From Motilimonas pumila (GTDB lineage: Bacteria > Pseudomonadota > Gammaproteobacteria > Enterobacterales > CBDFNC01), in assembly GCF_003596335.1 (NCBI RefSeq), contig NZ_QZCH01000023.1, forward strand, positions 1-64,000: 64,000 bases of DNA, read 5' to 3'. The notes below the pieces were generated by a model. That model saw only the letters and a program-made list of their open reading frames with translations, searched no databases and had not been told where the DNA came from. Shown here in pieces: positions 51,235-61,489 of the stretch. The position numbers and the translations under genes were made by a program. The stretch's first letter is position 1. Each line of letters starts with the position of its first letter.

Positions 51235-52074
51235 TTAGTCGCGAGTAACCCCGGTAGAACGATGCGCCTCGGCCAGCTTTTCAGCTCTGGCTTTGATTCG
51301 CAGTTGGTCCTTATGCTCTTTATTTTGCAGTATTTTAAAGCCCATTGCTGCTGCTAAGCTGGCTATTACTGCGCCTACGATCAGGTCTTCGGGGCGATGA
51401 ACGTTGAGCAGCAGACGGCTGTAACATACGATGTAAGCCCAACACAACAACGCCCATGCAGTACGATGACGTTGATCACGACGAAAAATTGCGAAGAAGT
51501 AGAGCCCTAGCGTCAAAGCAATTACGGTATGAATAGAAGGCATGGCATAACCCGTTTCCATGACCCAATCTCGCTTCACAAACTCAGGCACTGTGAGTGC
51601 TTGGCTCAGTGCTGCTTCCATGGTGCTGATTTTATCATCATGATCTTGTTGATAATAATCTTGGCTTAATAAGCCAGCTTGTTGCAACATTGCTACATTC
51701 GGTCTGGGCTCTGCAATCAGGTTTTTAAGGCCCCACGCCAATAAAATGGCCACGGATAATACGGGGAGAATACACAACAAGTGACGCCAGCATTGACGTG
51801 CGGTGGTCGCAGAATGAATTGCCAATACGATTAAACTGATAAAAACGCCATGAATCGAGCCGGTAAAGCTCACTGAACTGATAATAGTGCCAAGGGTGTC
51901 ATTGGCTGGTAATAAATTGAACCAATCATAACCCAGTACATAGCTAAGTGAAGAAAGGGCTAATACCAACAGACTGATCAGGGCAGGCAACCACATAAAC
52001 AATGTTCCTCGTTCGCGAATTTCGGCGCTAGTGTAAACCTGCCAGCACGCTAGCACAATCAAGGGATAAGCCAA
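51235..52074 (-). CDS. pgpB: PAP2-family phosphatase (PgpB-like)
   Basis: A 279-residue product with six or so membrane helices. The lipid phosphatase motifs are 'KNLIAEPRP' (K-x6-RP), 'AMPSIHT' (a variant of PSGH) and 'SRLLLNVHRPEDLIVG' (SR-x5-H-x3-D). The sequence between motifs 1 and 2 has PgpB features ('VKRDWVMETGYAMPS'). PgpB removes phosphate from phosphatidylglycerophosphate and undecaprenyl pyrophosphate. The start is uncertain: TTG 52074 is the longest and lacks a ribosome site. Confidence 0.82.
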   Translation of the reverse strand: MAYPLIVLACWQVYTSAEIRERGTLFMWLPALISLLVLALSSLSYVLGYDWFNLLPANDTLGTIISSVSFTGSIHGVFISLIVLAIHSATTARQCWRHLLCILPVLSVAILLAWGLKNLIAEPRPNVAMLQQAGLLSQDYYQQDHDDKISTMEAALSQALTVPEFVKRDWVMETGYAMPSIHTVIALTLGLYFFAIFRRDQRHRTAWALLCWAYIVCYSRLLLNVHRPEDLIVGAVIASLAAAMGFKILQNKEHKDQLRIKARAEKLAEAHRSTGVTRD

Positions 52075-52267
52075 GTTGCTGAAGATATGAGCTAAGGGTA
52101 TAACTTAGTTGATGTTTTATTTCTTTTTTTTAGATGAAACTGCTTTTTTGTTAAGCACTTCCCTGTTTCATTTTGGATTTTGCATTATGGTTCAGCGGCT
52201 AATTTGTAGACAAAAGCCACTCAAAATAAAAAACAGGGACTTTGATCGGGAAGGTCAAAGAAAAAAA

Positions 52268-52672
52268 ATGGACGATAAGATAAAAAGAGATCCACTCCTA
52301 CTTGAGTATTTACAACAGAGTAAGCCATTACAAGCGCAACAACATTTAATGGATACTTACGATATGTCGGTAGTTGAGGCCTCGTGTCAGGTACGTAAAC
52401 TGCAATATCAACTCAGTGTAAGCTCATCTGTACGCCTCTACCGTAGACTGCTGCGCCTATTACAGACCTTGGCCCTGGTGGCTTTATTATATGCACTGAT
52501 GCTTTGGCTAAACCCAGAACAAGCATGGCAAGGGCTGGGTGAAGTATTTACAGGGGACAACCTGGCAACGCTTGTGGTCGGAGGGGTTGCTTTGGTGCTG
52601 GTGAGCCAATGGCTGCATCGGCGCAGTATCAAAAAGCAGCGTAAAGCACAAAACCATTACGCGATTCGTTAA
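52268..52672 (+). CDS. Small protein with two C-terminal membrane helices, unknown
   Basis: A 134-residue product. The N-terminal ~65 residues are helical and polar ('LLEYLQQSKPLQAQQHLMDTYDMS'), then two membrane helices (about 68-86 and 100-118) are followed by a basic end. ATG 52268 is chosen because upstream frame sequence (from 52109) has no family-like content. The ribosome site is weak. It is divergent from pgpB and convergent with the EAL gene. Confidence 0.55.
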   Translation: MDDKIKRDPLLLEYLQQSKPLQAQQHLMDTYDMSVVEASCQVRKLQYQLSVSSSVRLYRRLLRLLQTLALVALLYALMLWLNPEQAWQGLGEVFTGDNLATLVVGGVALVLVSQWLHRRSIKKQRKAQNHYAIR

Positions 52673-52709
52673 ATTCAGATGAAGTTACAAACGGCCGTAA
52701 GGTTAACCT

Positions 52710-54824
52710 CTAATGAGGGTTAGTCATGCGGCGTTTTTGATTGAGTTTGCTTTGGTGTAAGAATTCTTTGACGTTGCGCTCGTTAGCGGGTTTGTGTAAG
52801 TAGAAACCTTGTAAGAGGTCACAACCGAGGTCAATCAACATATCTTGTTGTTCAGCTGTTTCTACACCTTCGGCGAGGGTCGTGATATTAAAGGTATTAG
52901 ACACATCTAAGATGGCTTTAATCAAGGCCTGATTTTGCATCGAAACATCAATGCCATCAACAAAGCTGCGGTCAATCTTTAAGCCGTGTACCGGCAATTT
53001 GTGCAGGTAACTCAAAGATGAGTAACCCGTACCAAAGTCATCAATCCATAGCGTAAAGCCAGCGCGGCGTAGTTTTTCTAGTTGCTGACAACAGAAATCG
53101 ATGTCGGTTAATAGCTTGGTTTCAGTAACCTCAAGAATAAAACGGGTAGGGCTAATGTCGTATTCACTTAAGCAATACAACAGCGACTCTGCTAATTCGG
53201 GGTTATTCAACAAACTCGCAGAAATGTTAATCGATACTTTGAACTGCTCTCGACTGTCCTGCAAATTGGCTGTAAAAGCTTGGCAGCTGCGTTCTATCAC
53301 GTAGAAGGTCAACTCTTCTATCAAGCTGGGAAACTGCTCTGCGATAGGAATAAATTTCCCCGGAGAAACCGCGCCCAGTTTAGGGTGATTCCAGCGCACT
53401 AAGGCTTCTGCACCAATCAATTGGTGTTGTTGATCAAATACCCCCTGATAAAGCACATAAGGCTCTTCGGCTTTAATCGCTTTAGACAAAGCTATGCGAA
53501 TAGCTTCAGGATCCCACTCCGCTTGAGATTCATTTGGGTTATAAATTTTATAGGAGTTAACGCCGTGGTTTTTGGCCGCGTGTACCGCGATGTTGGCAGA
53601 TTTTAATAAGCTGTGGAAATCATTGCCGTGCAGTGGGCTATTTGCAATGCCGATATTGAGGCTAATCTGATGAGCGTTTTGCTTGGTAGACAAGGCATGT
53701 TGGCTGAGTAAAAGTAATTGGTCTGCCAAAGCTATACTTTGTTTTTCGGCAATTTCATTGCAGAAGATCACTACAAACTCATCGGCACTGAGTCTAGCGA
53801 CCAGGGCATTATGAGAAATTTTAGTGACCACTTTCGATAACCGCACAGCAAAGGCTTTTAAGGTTTCATCACCTTCTTGGTAGCCTAATGCATCGTTGAT
53901 CTTTTTAAAGCCGTCTAAGTCAATGGCAGCCATGCTAACTTGTTGGTTTTGTGCTTGACTAAGCAGGGCTGTTGACTGCTGGATGATGCCTTCTCGATTG
54001 TATAATCCGGTTAAGGCATCAAACCAGGCTAGCTGGGTCATTTGTTGGTAATTGTGTAGCAGGTTGTCCCGCATTCCTTGCAGCGCGCGGGATAGGTCGC
54101 CCACTTCATCTTGGCGAGTCATGGCTAAGTTAATGTCGTATTCGCCTTCACCTAGGCGTTGGCTGCGAGTAGCCAATTGGCGAATAGGCCGAGCGAAGCT
54201 GTTCGAAATCACGTTACTGACCATTAGGGCTAACAAGGTCGCCACTAAAGAAGCCAAGATCACTTGAATCAAAAACAGGGTTGAACTGTCTTCGAGACTG
54301 CCGGTCAAGTTACTTTTCAGTACCGCAGTGTCTTGGTTTTTATCAAAAGGTAAGCCCAGCAGCAGCATGTGATTAATTTCACCATCAGCACTTTTAATAG
54401 GGTAAAAAATATTCACGATACCGTCTTTAATGAGTTCGGTTTGATACTGCATTTTAGGCACGCCAACTGGCCAGGGTTGCTGCTGATAGGGGCCGACGAG
54501 CTTTTTGTTTTCATCGTAGATAAAGGTATAGCTGAGCAAACCTTGATCGACTAGGTCTGCCAGTTTTAGCAAGCTGCTGAGCTGGCCAATTTGGCTGTTT
54601 TCGCTGAGTTGAGTGGCGAGGATCTCGCTGGTAATACGACCTTGGTGGCGCACTTGCGAGATCAAGGTATCGGCGACCTGTTGCTGCGCAGCTTGATTAA
54701 ACTGCTTGGTCATTTCGTTGCTGATATTGATAAAAATCGCAATAAACACAATGCACAATACAACCGTCAAACTTAGCAAGGTAATATTGTACTTAAGCTG
54801 TAATGGAAAACGATTTTTTAGCAA
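52710..54824 (-). CDS. Membrane GGDEF-EAL protein, probable c-di-GMP phosphodiesterase
   Basis: A 704-residue protein. TM helix 1 (about 13-32), a periplasmic single-Cache-like sensor (35-185), TM helix 2 (188-208), HAMP (210-262), a degenerate GGDEF domain (270-425, signature 'LSADEF' in place of GGDEF, no RxxD) and an intact EAL domain (435-690): 'GAEALVRWNHP', 'LEVTETKLL', 'IDDFGTGYSSLSYL', 'LAEGVETAEQ'. It is predicted to hydrolyse c-di-GMP, with GGDEF as a regulatory GTP-binding module. The start is TTG 54824 with AAGGA 7 bases upstream. Confidence 0.9.
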   Translation of the reverse strand: MLKNRFPLQLKYNITLLSLTVVLCIVFIAIFINISNEMTKQFNQAAQQQVADTLISQVRHQGRITSEILATQLSENSQIGQLSSLLKLADLVDQGLLSYTFIYDENKKLVGPYQQQPWPVGVPKMQYQTELIKDGIVNIFYPIKSADGEINHMLLLGLPFDKNQDTAVLKSNLTGSLEDSSTLFLIQVILASLVATLLALMVSNVISNSFARPIRQLATRSQRLGEGEYDINLAMTRQDEVGDLSRALQGMRDNLLHNYQQMTQLAWFDALTGLYNREGIIQQSTALLSQAQNQQVSMAAIDLDGFKKINDALGYQEGDETLKAFAVRLSKVVTKISHNALVARLSADEFVVIFCNEIAEKQSIALADQLLLLSQHALSTKQNAHQISLNIGIANSPLHGNDFHSLLKSANIAVHAAKNHGVNSYKIYNPNESQAEWDPEAIRIALSKAIKAEEPYVLYQGVFDQQHQLIGAEALVRWNHPKLGAVSPGKFIPIAEQFPSLIEELTFYVIERSCQAFTANLQDSREQFKVSINISASLLNNPELAESLLYCLSEYDISPTRFILEVTETKLLTDIDFCCQQLEKLRRAGFTLWIDDFGTGYSSLSYLHKLPVHGLKIDRSFVDGIDVSMQNQALIKAILDVSNTFNITTLAEGVETAEQQDMLIDLGCDLLQGFYLHKPANERNVKEFLHQSKLNQKRRMTNPH

Positions 54825-55211
54825 CGCGGCATCCTTGAGGGTGACATCCGGACAATCCGGTCCCTTATTTTACTTGTTTGTGCTCAGTCTAACGGTGAAA
54901 TCTATGTCATGTTTTTTTAGTCCGCTTAATGCTACCTGTCTCGGCCTTGGGTTGGGAGTTTTTGTTGCAATAAAAAGGCATGAAAATGGCAAATTTGTGA
55001 GCTGCGTTTTTTCTGACATCGATAAAATTCTCAGCATGGGCTAGCACTACAAGGTATTTCGGTGTAAACACGCGCTGAGATGACTATATTAATAACAAGT
55101 GAAATTTTTGTGATGTTTGCTAATTTTTGTCAAATAGTTGAATTAGCTCCTATTATGAAGTTAGAACTGTCGTTATGATGACTTTAATACTTTGGTATAG
55201 GGTTTTTACTA
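54825..55211. other. 387-bp divergent intergenic region
   Basis: No gene could be supported. It should contain the promoter of the minus-strand EAL gene and that of the plus-strand signalling cluster at 55212-60258. A small hairpin (CCGGA-CAA-TCCGG, 54848-54860) lies next to the EAL gene start. Frames open here lack ribosome sites. Confidence 0.4.
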
Positions 55212-55565
55212 GTGTTACAAGAAACAGAGCGTCGACATTCAGTTTGGTTAGTCATGTTACAACTGTGGCACAAGGCTTCCTTTTCTGTTGCAGAACAAGA
55301 TCATATGCTCGATTGTTTGTTGGACAGTGGTTTCAGTATCAACGAGCTAGACGACATATATCGCTACGAAGTGGCGCCTGTGGTTTGGTGGCATAGTCAC
55401 GAAGCTCTGAACGAACAATACTTCTGCCAGTGCGCTCAAGCCTGTCATCTCAAGCGTGATTCACAACTCTATCGCCTCAGTTGCCAAATTGGCATTCCAC
55501 TATTTTTAGCCCACACTTCTAAACAGTGGCAACAACTGAAGCAACAACTCATTCGTTTTGTCTAA
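55212..55565 (+). CDS. Small soluble protein (DUF7079-like)
   Basis: A 117-residue product. The start is GTG 55212 with AGGG about 9 bases upstream. The N-terminal part ('RRHSVWLVMLQLW') and the middle 'ELDDIYRYEVAPVVWW' recall a family of small proteins I remember as DUF7079. It starts 58 bp before the response regulator gene, so it may be the first gene of the signalling operon. Confidence 0.5.
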   Translation: MLQETERRHSVWLVMLQLWHKASFSVAEQDHMLDCLLDSGFSINELDDIYRYEVAPVVWWHSHEALNEQYFCQCAQACHLKRDSQLYRLSCQIGIPLFLAHTSKQWQQLKQQLIRFV

Positions 55566-55622
55566 GCCGGCTGGCTAGAGAGTTAGTGAGCGACGGTGCT
55601 ACGTTTGGCCTGGAGAGCACTA

Positions 55623-56531
55623 ATGGAAGAACAAAAAAGTCGCATTCTGATTGTTGATGACGAAAAGGTAAACCTCGCCATTTTGGTTGAGTTGCTGAAA
55701 GATAAATATCACACCCTCGTGGCCAAAAGCGGCCAACAAGCGTTAAAACGCGCCTTCACCGCTCCTCATCCAGACCTGATTCTTCTTGATGTAATGATGC
55801 CAGAAATGGACGGTTATCAAGTTTGTCGAGAGCTGAAAAATAACCCTGCAACGCAAGACATTCCAGTGGTGTTTATAACTGCCAAAGATACCGAAACGGA
55901 CGAAGAGCAGGGCCTTAAGGTCGGTGCTATCGATTACATTACCAAGCCTTTTAGCTGTCCGATCATCCGGGCGCGGGTACATAACCATTTAGAACTTAAG
56001 CGCCGCGGCGACCTGCTTAAAATGCTCAGTGATAAAGACCCGTTGACTAATATTGCCAACCGCCGTTGCTTTGATAATTTCTTAAGAAAGAAGTGGAGTA
56101 TAGTTCAGCGGGCAGAGCAGAGCTTAGCCTTGTTGATGATAGACATCGATTACTTCAAAGACTTTAATGACTTCTATGGCCACTTAGAAGGCGATCAATG
56201 CCTTAAGCAAGTGGCACAATTGATGGTGAATATCCCTATTCGCGATACCGATTTGGTCGCACGTTTTGGTGGTGAAGAGTTTGCGGTCGTGATGCCTTTG
56301 TCAGACGAAGCAGGTGCAGAGCAATTGGCGCAAAAGCTGATGACTGCGCTACAACAGGCAAATATTGCTCATCGCCATAGCCAGGTATCTGAACAGTTGA
56401 CCTTTAGTATCGGTCTCGCGGTGATGCGACCGACATTAGATGATACCATTGAGTGTTTGATAGAGCGCGCCGATAAAGCCTTGTACCAAGCTAAGCATCA
56501 GGGTCGCAATCAATACGTTATCAGTTCCTGA
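55623..56531 (+). CDS. Response regulator with GGDEF output (diguanylate cyclase)
   Basis: A 302-residue protein. A CheY-like receiver (1-125) has 'ILIVDDEKVNL', the phospho-acceptor Asp in '[16 protein letters not shown]' and Lys in 'ITKPF'. The GGDEF domain (about 135-302) has the active 'ARFGGEEFAVVM' and an RxxD inhibitory site (RDTD) five residues earlier. This is the PleD/WspR-like layout with a single receiver. ATG 55623 has GGAGAG upstream. It is followed 10 bp later by the hybrid kinase, which likely phosphorylates it. Confidence 0.93.
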   Translation: MEEQKSRILIVDDEKVNLAILVELLKDKYHTLVAKSGQQALKRAFTAPHPDLILLDVMMPEMDGYQVCRELKNNPATQDIPVVFITAKDTETDEEQGLKVGAIDYITKPFSCPIIRARVHNHLELKRRGDLLKMLSDKDPLTNIANRRCFDNFLRKKWSIVQRAEQSLALLMIDIDYFKDFNDFYGHLEGDQCLKQVAQLMVNIPIRDTDLVARFGGEEFAVVMPLSDEAGAEQLAQKLMTALQQANIAHRHSQVSEQLTFSIGLAVMRPTLDDTIECLIERADKALYQAKHQGRNQYVISS

Positions 56532-56541
56532 TAGGTTATAC

Positions 56542-59500
56542 ATGTTCAGATTCTCACATTCCTTAGCAGCCAAAATGCTGCTGATTTTTATCGCCACCGC
56601 CACGGTGGGCTTGTCTTTGATGTTTGCTACTCTGGAGTATCGCCACTTCAGCAAAGAGCGTGAGTCACTCTATCGCCACCTCGATCAATTGGTGTCAGTC
56701 CAGTCAGATGCTTTAGGGACTCATTTATGGAATTTGGATAATGATGCTTTAGCCGTCGCCCTTAACTTTATTGCCAATGACGACGCTTTTGCTCACGCAA
56801 TTCTTACCGACGAATTAAATCAGGTATTGCTAGAGCAAGGGGAGCCTGTGAGCGCTGAACAGGCGGTTAACAGCATTAGCATCAGTAAGCATATTCGGTA
56901 TCAATATGGTAAAGACTCATTGGTGATGGGCTCACTCAAGGTTGTTTTCTTGGATGACAAGATTCGCCAAAATAGCTTGGGAAGAATCTGGTCTGATATT
57001 GCCATGTTATTGGTTTTTATTGTCTTTATTGCTGTGGTGTCATTGCTTAGTACCCATCGAATGCTGGGGATCCCTCTCAAAAAATTATTGTATTCGATTC
57101 ACAGCATGGCCGAAGGTAAAGATATTAAAGCGGTCAGCTGGCACTCCAACGATGAGTTAGGCCAAGTTATCAGCGCCTATAACGAGTTGATAGTACAGCG
57201 TGAGAAGGATGAGCGACGGATCCGAGAAGGGGACGTAAAAACCCAAGCTATTTTAAATAACGCGACCGCTATTTTTTATCTGAAAGACCAAGATAACCGC
57301 TTTGTTTTTGTTAACCGCAGCTTCGAGCGTTTGTTTCAATTAGAGTCCTCGCAAGTGATCGGGAAAACGGCTGATGAAGCATTCACCGATCCCAAGGTAA
57401 AGTTGTTTTTCTTAGGCGATAAGGACATTCAAGCTTCGCTCCACAGCGACGAATTGGAAGTGGAAATTGAATTACACGGCCAATCATTTACCTTTTTACG
57501 CAGCCGGTTTGCTCTGTTTGATGATGATGGCCAAGTGAATGGCGTGTGTGGCACCGCAGCGGATATATCTGAGCGCAAGAATATGGAGCGCGCACTAAGA
57601 GAAAACGAAGCCAGATTGCGCCATGTGTTAGATATTAGTCCGATTGGGGCGGGGATCATGCACCAAGAAGACGGTAGCTTGTTGTATGCTAACTCGCAAT
57701 TGTATGGTTTGCTGGGATCTGACGTATCGTTTTTATTAGGCGCAGATTCCCACCGTTCGCGCTGGGCCGACGAAGACGAGCGCCTCAGTTACTTAGCGGA
57801 ATATCAAGCCACTGGGCGGGTGCGGCCGCGAGAGGTGCAGTTAAAAGACAGCAAAGGCGAGTTATTTTGGGCCATTATGTCGGTAGACCGATTAGTGCAA
57901 GCCAATCAACAAGGTTTATTGTTGTGGTTGTATGATATCAGTGACCGCAAAGCCGCTGAGCAGCAACTCGAAAAACGGGTCGTCGAGCTGGAGTTGGCTC
58001 GTCAAGAGACTGACAGCGCGATTCTTGCCCTTGAAACCGCGAAATCGGAAGCGGAGCAAGCTAACCAATATAAAAGCGATTTCTTGGCCAATATGAGCCA
58101 TGAAATACGGACGCCGATGAATGCCATCATTGGCTTAAGCCATTTGGCATTAAAAACGGAACTTGACGAATCGCAGCAAGATTATCTCAATAAAATTAAA
58201 GCTTCCTCTCGTAATTTGCTGGGTATCATTAACGATATTTTGGATTTTTCTAAGATAGAAGCTGGCAAGCTTGAATTAGAGAATGTGCCATTTGAATTGG
58301 CCAACGTGTTGGAGGAAGTCTCCGCGCTTTCGAGTACCTTAGCCGAGGAAAAAGGGTTAGAGCTGCTGGTGCATTGTGAGCCAGAGGTGCCGATGCACTT
58401 GCTGGGCGATCCGCTGCGTTTAACTCAAATTTTGACCAACCTTACCGGTAACGCAGTGAAGTTTACCCATCAAGGCGAGGTGGTGATTAAGGTGAGCCAT
58501 AAGCCCATCAATAATCAGCAAGCTCGATTGGTGTTTGCGGTTAAAGATACCGGCATAGGTTTAACCCAAGAGCAGGCTGCTAATTTGTTTGCGTCTTTTA
58601 CTCAGGTTGACGCGTCTACTACCCGTAAATATGGTGGCACAGGTTTAGGTTTGGCCATTAGTAAGCAATTGGTGCAGCAAATGGGTGGTGATATTTGGGT
58701 TGCCAGTATCATCGAGCAGGGCAGCACGTTCAGTTTTTACATCGACTTTGACATCGACCTACAGCCAAAAATGAAGCCACAACAGGATGCTTTGGTTGGC
58801 AAAAAAGTATTATTGGTGGACGATAATGAGTCTGCCCGGGTTATCTTTACCGAAATGCTGCAACATTTCGGCGTAGAAGTGAGCACGCTCACCTCGGGGT
58901 TAGCGGCGATTGAGCATTTACAGCAGCCTCATTGCACCCAATACGACCTTATTCTAATGGACTGGAAAATGCCTGGTCTCGACGGCATAGATACGTGTAA
59001 ACGCTTATCTACGTCAGCCCAAGCTGAAGCATTGCCGGCGATTGTGATGGTGACTGCGTTTGGGCGTGAAGAAGCGATTCAGCAAGCCAGCGGCACCAAT
59101 ATTGCGAACTTCATTACCAAACCTATCAACCAAGATGCTTTGTTTAATACCTTGCACGCCTTGTTGTTGGGGGAGCATTTTCAGTTACCTTCTCGCACAA
59201 CAGACCATCACGCTTTGCTTCGTGGCCGAGTATTACTAGCAGAAGACAACATTGTTAATCAACAAGTGGCGCGAGAAATGGTGACTGGGTTAGGGCTGGA
59301 CATTGAAGTGGTGAGCAATGGTGCGCTGGCTGTAGAGAGGATAGGCCAGCAACGTTTCGATCTAGTGCTCATGGATATTCAGATGCCCGAGATGGACGGT
59401 TATCAAGCCACTCGCACCATTCGTGCCACGGATACTCAGCTGCCCATCGTGGCGATGACGGCGAATGCCATGTCTGGGGATAAAGAAAAGTGCCTGGCGC

Positions 59501-60258
59501 AAGGCATGAATGATTATATTAGCAAGCCTATCGACCCCGATGCCTTGTACCGGGTGCTCGCGCACTGGTTGCACCCGGCGAAGCAGCCCGAATCTGATGA
59601 TGAATTGGTGCTCGAGCCTGCTTTGACGCAACCTAAGTCTAGTGCTGAACCTAGTCAAGACCATTGGCGTGAACCGCCCCCTTGGGTGGATATAGACAGC
59701 GTGCTAAAACGCCTAATGGGCAACCAAGCATTGCTCATTGAGTTGCTTGCTGAGTTTGTACGCTGCCATGAGCAAGACTTGAGTTTGTTACAAGAAACGG
59801 TAAAGCAGCAAGATAAAGCCGAATGCCATCGCTTATTGCACGGTTTAAAAGGCTCTGCTGGTAATATGGGGCTGACTCGCTTACATCAAATTAGTCAGCG
59901 AGAAGAACAAGCTATTCAACAAGCTCAACAGCATTTCGAGTTGGATGAACAATTTTCTGCTGACTTTGAAACCATCATGTTACAGCTCAGTTATTGGCTC
60001 CAGCAACATCAAGAGCATGCTGCGCCAGAAGCTGAGATAGCCAAGTTGTCGCAGTCTGAGATTGAGCAAGAGCTTGAGCAAGTGCTCTCATTGCTAGAGA
60101 CGTCATCAGGCTCTGCGCAAACGACATGGCAAGCGTTAGCCCCTCATTTAACCGAGTTAGATCCTACTGGTAAGCAACAAGTGGATGAGCTAATTGATGA
60201 CTTTGAATTTGAACAAGCTTACGACTTGTTATTAGAGCTGTTGCAACAAGCAGAGTAA
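56542..60258 (+). CDS. Hybrid sensor histidine kinase (PAS-PAS-HisKA-HATPase-REC-REC-Hpt)
   Basis: A 1238-residue protein. TM helix (about 10-30), periplasmic sensor (31-148), TM helix (150-172) and HAMP (172-225). Two PAS domains follow (about 232-350 and 355-475), then a coiled coil. HisKA contains the His in '[17 protein letters not shown]' (about 515-530), and the ATPase has '[19 protein letters not shown]' and '[10 protein letters not shown]'. Receiver 1 (about 752-870, '[10 protein letters not shown]', '[13 protein letters not shown]') and receiver 2 (about 895-1010, '[11 protein letters not shown]', '[13 protein letters not shown]') precede an Hpt domain (about 1055-1150, His in '[14 protein letters not shown]'). 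It probably feeds the adjacent response regulator cyclase. Confidence 0.93.
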   Translation: MFRFSHSLAAKMLLIFIATATVGLSLMFATLEYRHFSKERESLYRHLDQLVSVQSDALGTHLWNLDNDALAVALNFIANDDAFAHAILTDELNQVLLEQGEPVSAEQAVNSISISKHIRYQYGKDSLVMGSLKVVFLDDKIRQNSLGRIWSDIAMLLVFIVFIAVVSLLSTHRMLGIPLKKLLYSIHSMAEGKDIKAVSWHSNDELGQVISAYNELIVQREKDERRIREGDVKTQAILNNATAIFYLKDQDNRFVFVNRSFERLFQLESSQVIGKTADEAFTDPKVKLFFLGDKDIQASLHSDELEVEIELHGQSFTFLRSRFALFDDDGQVNGVCGTAADISERKNMERALRENEARLRHVLDISPIGAGIMHQEDGSLLYANSQLYGLLGSDVSFLLGADSHRSRWADEDERLSYLAEYQATGRVRPREVQLKDSKGELFWAIMSVDRLVQANQQGLLLWLYDISDRKAAEQQLEKRVVELELARQETDSAILALETAKSEAEQANQYKSDFLANMSHEIRTPMNAIIGLSHLALKTELDESQQDYLNKIKASSRNLLGIINDILDFSKIEAGKLELENVPFELANVLEEVSALSSTLAEEKGLELLVHCEPEVPMHLLGDPLRLTQILTNLTGNAVKFTHQGEVVIKVSHKPINNQQARLVFAVKDTGIGLTQEQAANLFASFTQVDASTTRKYGGTGLGLAISKQLVQQMGGDIWVASIIEQGSTFSFYIDFDIDLQPKMKPQQDALVGKKVLLVDDNESARVIFTEMLQHFGVEVSTLTSGLAAIEHLQQPHCTQYDLILMDWKMPGLDGIDTCKRLSTSAQAEALPAIVMVTAFGREEAIQQASGTNIANFITKPINQDALFNTLHALLLGEHFQLPSRTTDHHALLRGRVLLAEDNIVNQQVAREMVTGLGLDIEVVSNGALAVERIGQQRFDLVLMDIQMPEMDGYQATRTIRATDTQLPIVAMTANAMSGDKEKCLAQGMNDYISKPIDPDALYRVLAHWLHPAKQPESDDELVLEPALTQPKSSAEPSQDHWREPPPWVDIDSVLKRLMGNQALLIELLAEFVRCHEQDLSLLQETVKQQDKAECHRLLHGLKGSAGNMGLTRLHQISQREEQAIQQAQQHFELDEQFSADFETIMLQLSYWLQQHQEHAAPEAEIAKLSQSEIEQELEQVLSLLETSSGSAQTTWQALAPHLTELDPTGKQQVDELIDDFEFEQAYDLLLELLQQAE

Positions 60259-60283
60259 GCTTAGCGTTTACTCTGCTTTATTT
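60250..60283 (+). terminator. Terminator overlapping the hybrid kinase stop codon
   Basis: GCAGAGTAA (containing the TAA stop, 60256-60258) pairs with TTACTCTGC (60268-60276) around a 9-base loop and is followed by TTTATTTG. It closes the signalling operon. Confidence 0.85.
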
Positions 60284-60310
60284 GTGAGGCTGCCAGGGAA
60301 TGACCTGCTC

Positions 60311-61489
60311 TTAGCTGACGGCTAAGCTCAACCCTGACTTGTAAAGGTCATTGGCTTTATTAGTTTGCCCTTGTTGCTGATAGAGCTCAGCCAGTTGGAA
60401 GCAAATCGCAGGGGTATGATTAATCGCCAAAGATTTATCAAAGGCACTTATCGCCTCGTCTGTCTGCCCAGATTGTTGCAGCAATTTGCCGTAGGTTGCC
60501 CATAACAAGGCGTTATTCCCTTCTTTACGGGATAAGTTCTTCAGGCCTTGTAACAAAGGTGCAGGATCTTCAAAGTTTAACTCGCCAATACAACGCAGCA
60601 CGTCTTCCTGAGCATCTTTTTTGATGCTATTCACTAAGATGCTTGCGCCAGCAACGGAGTCTTGTTGTTGATTCAGCAGGGTGGCTACTTGGCAAATAAG
60701 CTGTGGTTCGGCCTTTAATTTTCGTGATAGTTTATTCCAGTAGACTTGCAAGCCTTGGCTGCCTTCTGCACTTGCCACTTGAGCTAAAGCGCCAGCTTGC
60801 GCCGTCACTTCCAGTTGGTCTAACGTTTCGCTGGTTTGTTCGCTGGCTTTACGTAGCGCAGGGAATAACACCAGTAGCTCTTGCCATTGTTGCAGTTGCT
60901 GCATTACTTCGGCTAATAAACGTGTGACTTTATGGTGTTTGGGTTGCTGTTGATGCAAGCGCTTTAAGTCGGCGTAGGCTTCTTCATACAAGCCTTGTTG
61001 CAACGATAAGCGTGCTTGAGTTAAACCAACAGCAAACTGATGCTCTTGGTTCTCATTAGCTTGTTTCAAGTAATCATCGCGCTTTTGCGTATCGCCGCGC
61101 TCATGTGCGGCCTCTGCTGCAGTAAGGTAGTTAAGTAACGGTGTGTCGCTGTGTTTAGCCGATTTGGCCGTCAGCTTTTCTGCGTCGTCATAATGGCCTT
61201 CTGCTAATGCCAACATCCCCGCATAGGTGTCTTGGCGGGCTTTTTTATGGCGGCGATGGCTAAACCAGCCGAGAGAATTTCGGCTCACGCCAATCACTTT
61301 ATGAAAAAGCCACTCTAGGCCGACCAACACGATATAAAAGATAAGGGTTAACAGTAAGCCTTTGGTTACCGTGGTTTCTATGGTGTACTCACCCATAGAG
61401 ATGAGAATGTAGCCTTTGTTACCTGCCAGATCGGGTCCAAACACCAAACCTGCAATAATAATGGCTACCAGCAACAATACTTTAATCAT
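60311..61489 (-). CDS. hemY: HemY, TPR-containing inner-membrane protein of the hem operon
   Basis: A 392-residue protein. Two N-terminal membrane helices (about 3-20 and 40-62) are followed by a HemY N-domain and tetratricopeptide-like helices to the end ('ALLWATYGKLLQQSGQTDEAISAFDKSL'). This is the gammaproteobacterial HemY, not the protoporphyrinogen oxidase of the same name. It is linked to late heme synthesis but has no defined activity. Its ATG overlaps the hemX stop by 8 bp (ATGATTAA), showing translational coupling. Confidence 0.93.
   Translation of the reverse strand: MIKVLLLVAIIIAGLVFGPDLAGNKGYILISMGEYTIETTVTKGLLLTLIFYIVLVGLEWLFHKVIGVSRNSLGWFSHRRHKKARQDTYAGMLALAEGHYDDAEKLTAKSAKHSDTPLLNYLTAAEAAHERGDTQKRDDYLKQANENQEHQFAVGLTQARLSLQQGLYEEAYADLKRLHQQQPKHHKVTRLLAEVMQQLQQWQELLVLFPALRKASEQTSETLDQLEVTAQAGALAQVASAEGSQGLQVYWNKLSRKLKAEPQLICQVATLLNQQQDSVAGASILVNSIKKDAQEDVLRCIGELNFEDPAPLLQGLKNLSRKEGNNALLWATYGKLLQQSGQTDEAISAFDKSLAINHTPAICFQLAELYQQQGQTNKANDLYKSGLSLAVS

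Noticed and set aside
55175..55396. 73-codon frame overlapping the start of the 55212 gene
   Set aside because: It overlaps a longer frame with more protein-like content, and its product is Arg/Ser-rich without motifs.
56542..60258. Hybrid kinase as the missing LuxQ
   Set aside because: Its periplasmic domain is only about 120 residues, too short for the two-PAS LuxQ sensor, and it carries two PAS domains, a second receiver and an Hpt not found in LuxQ.
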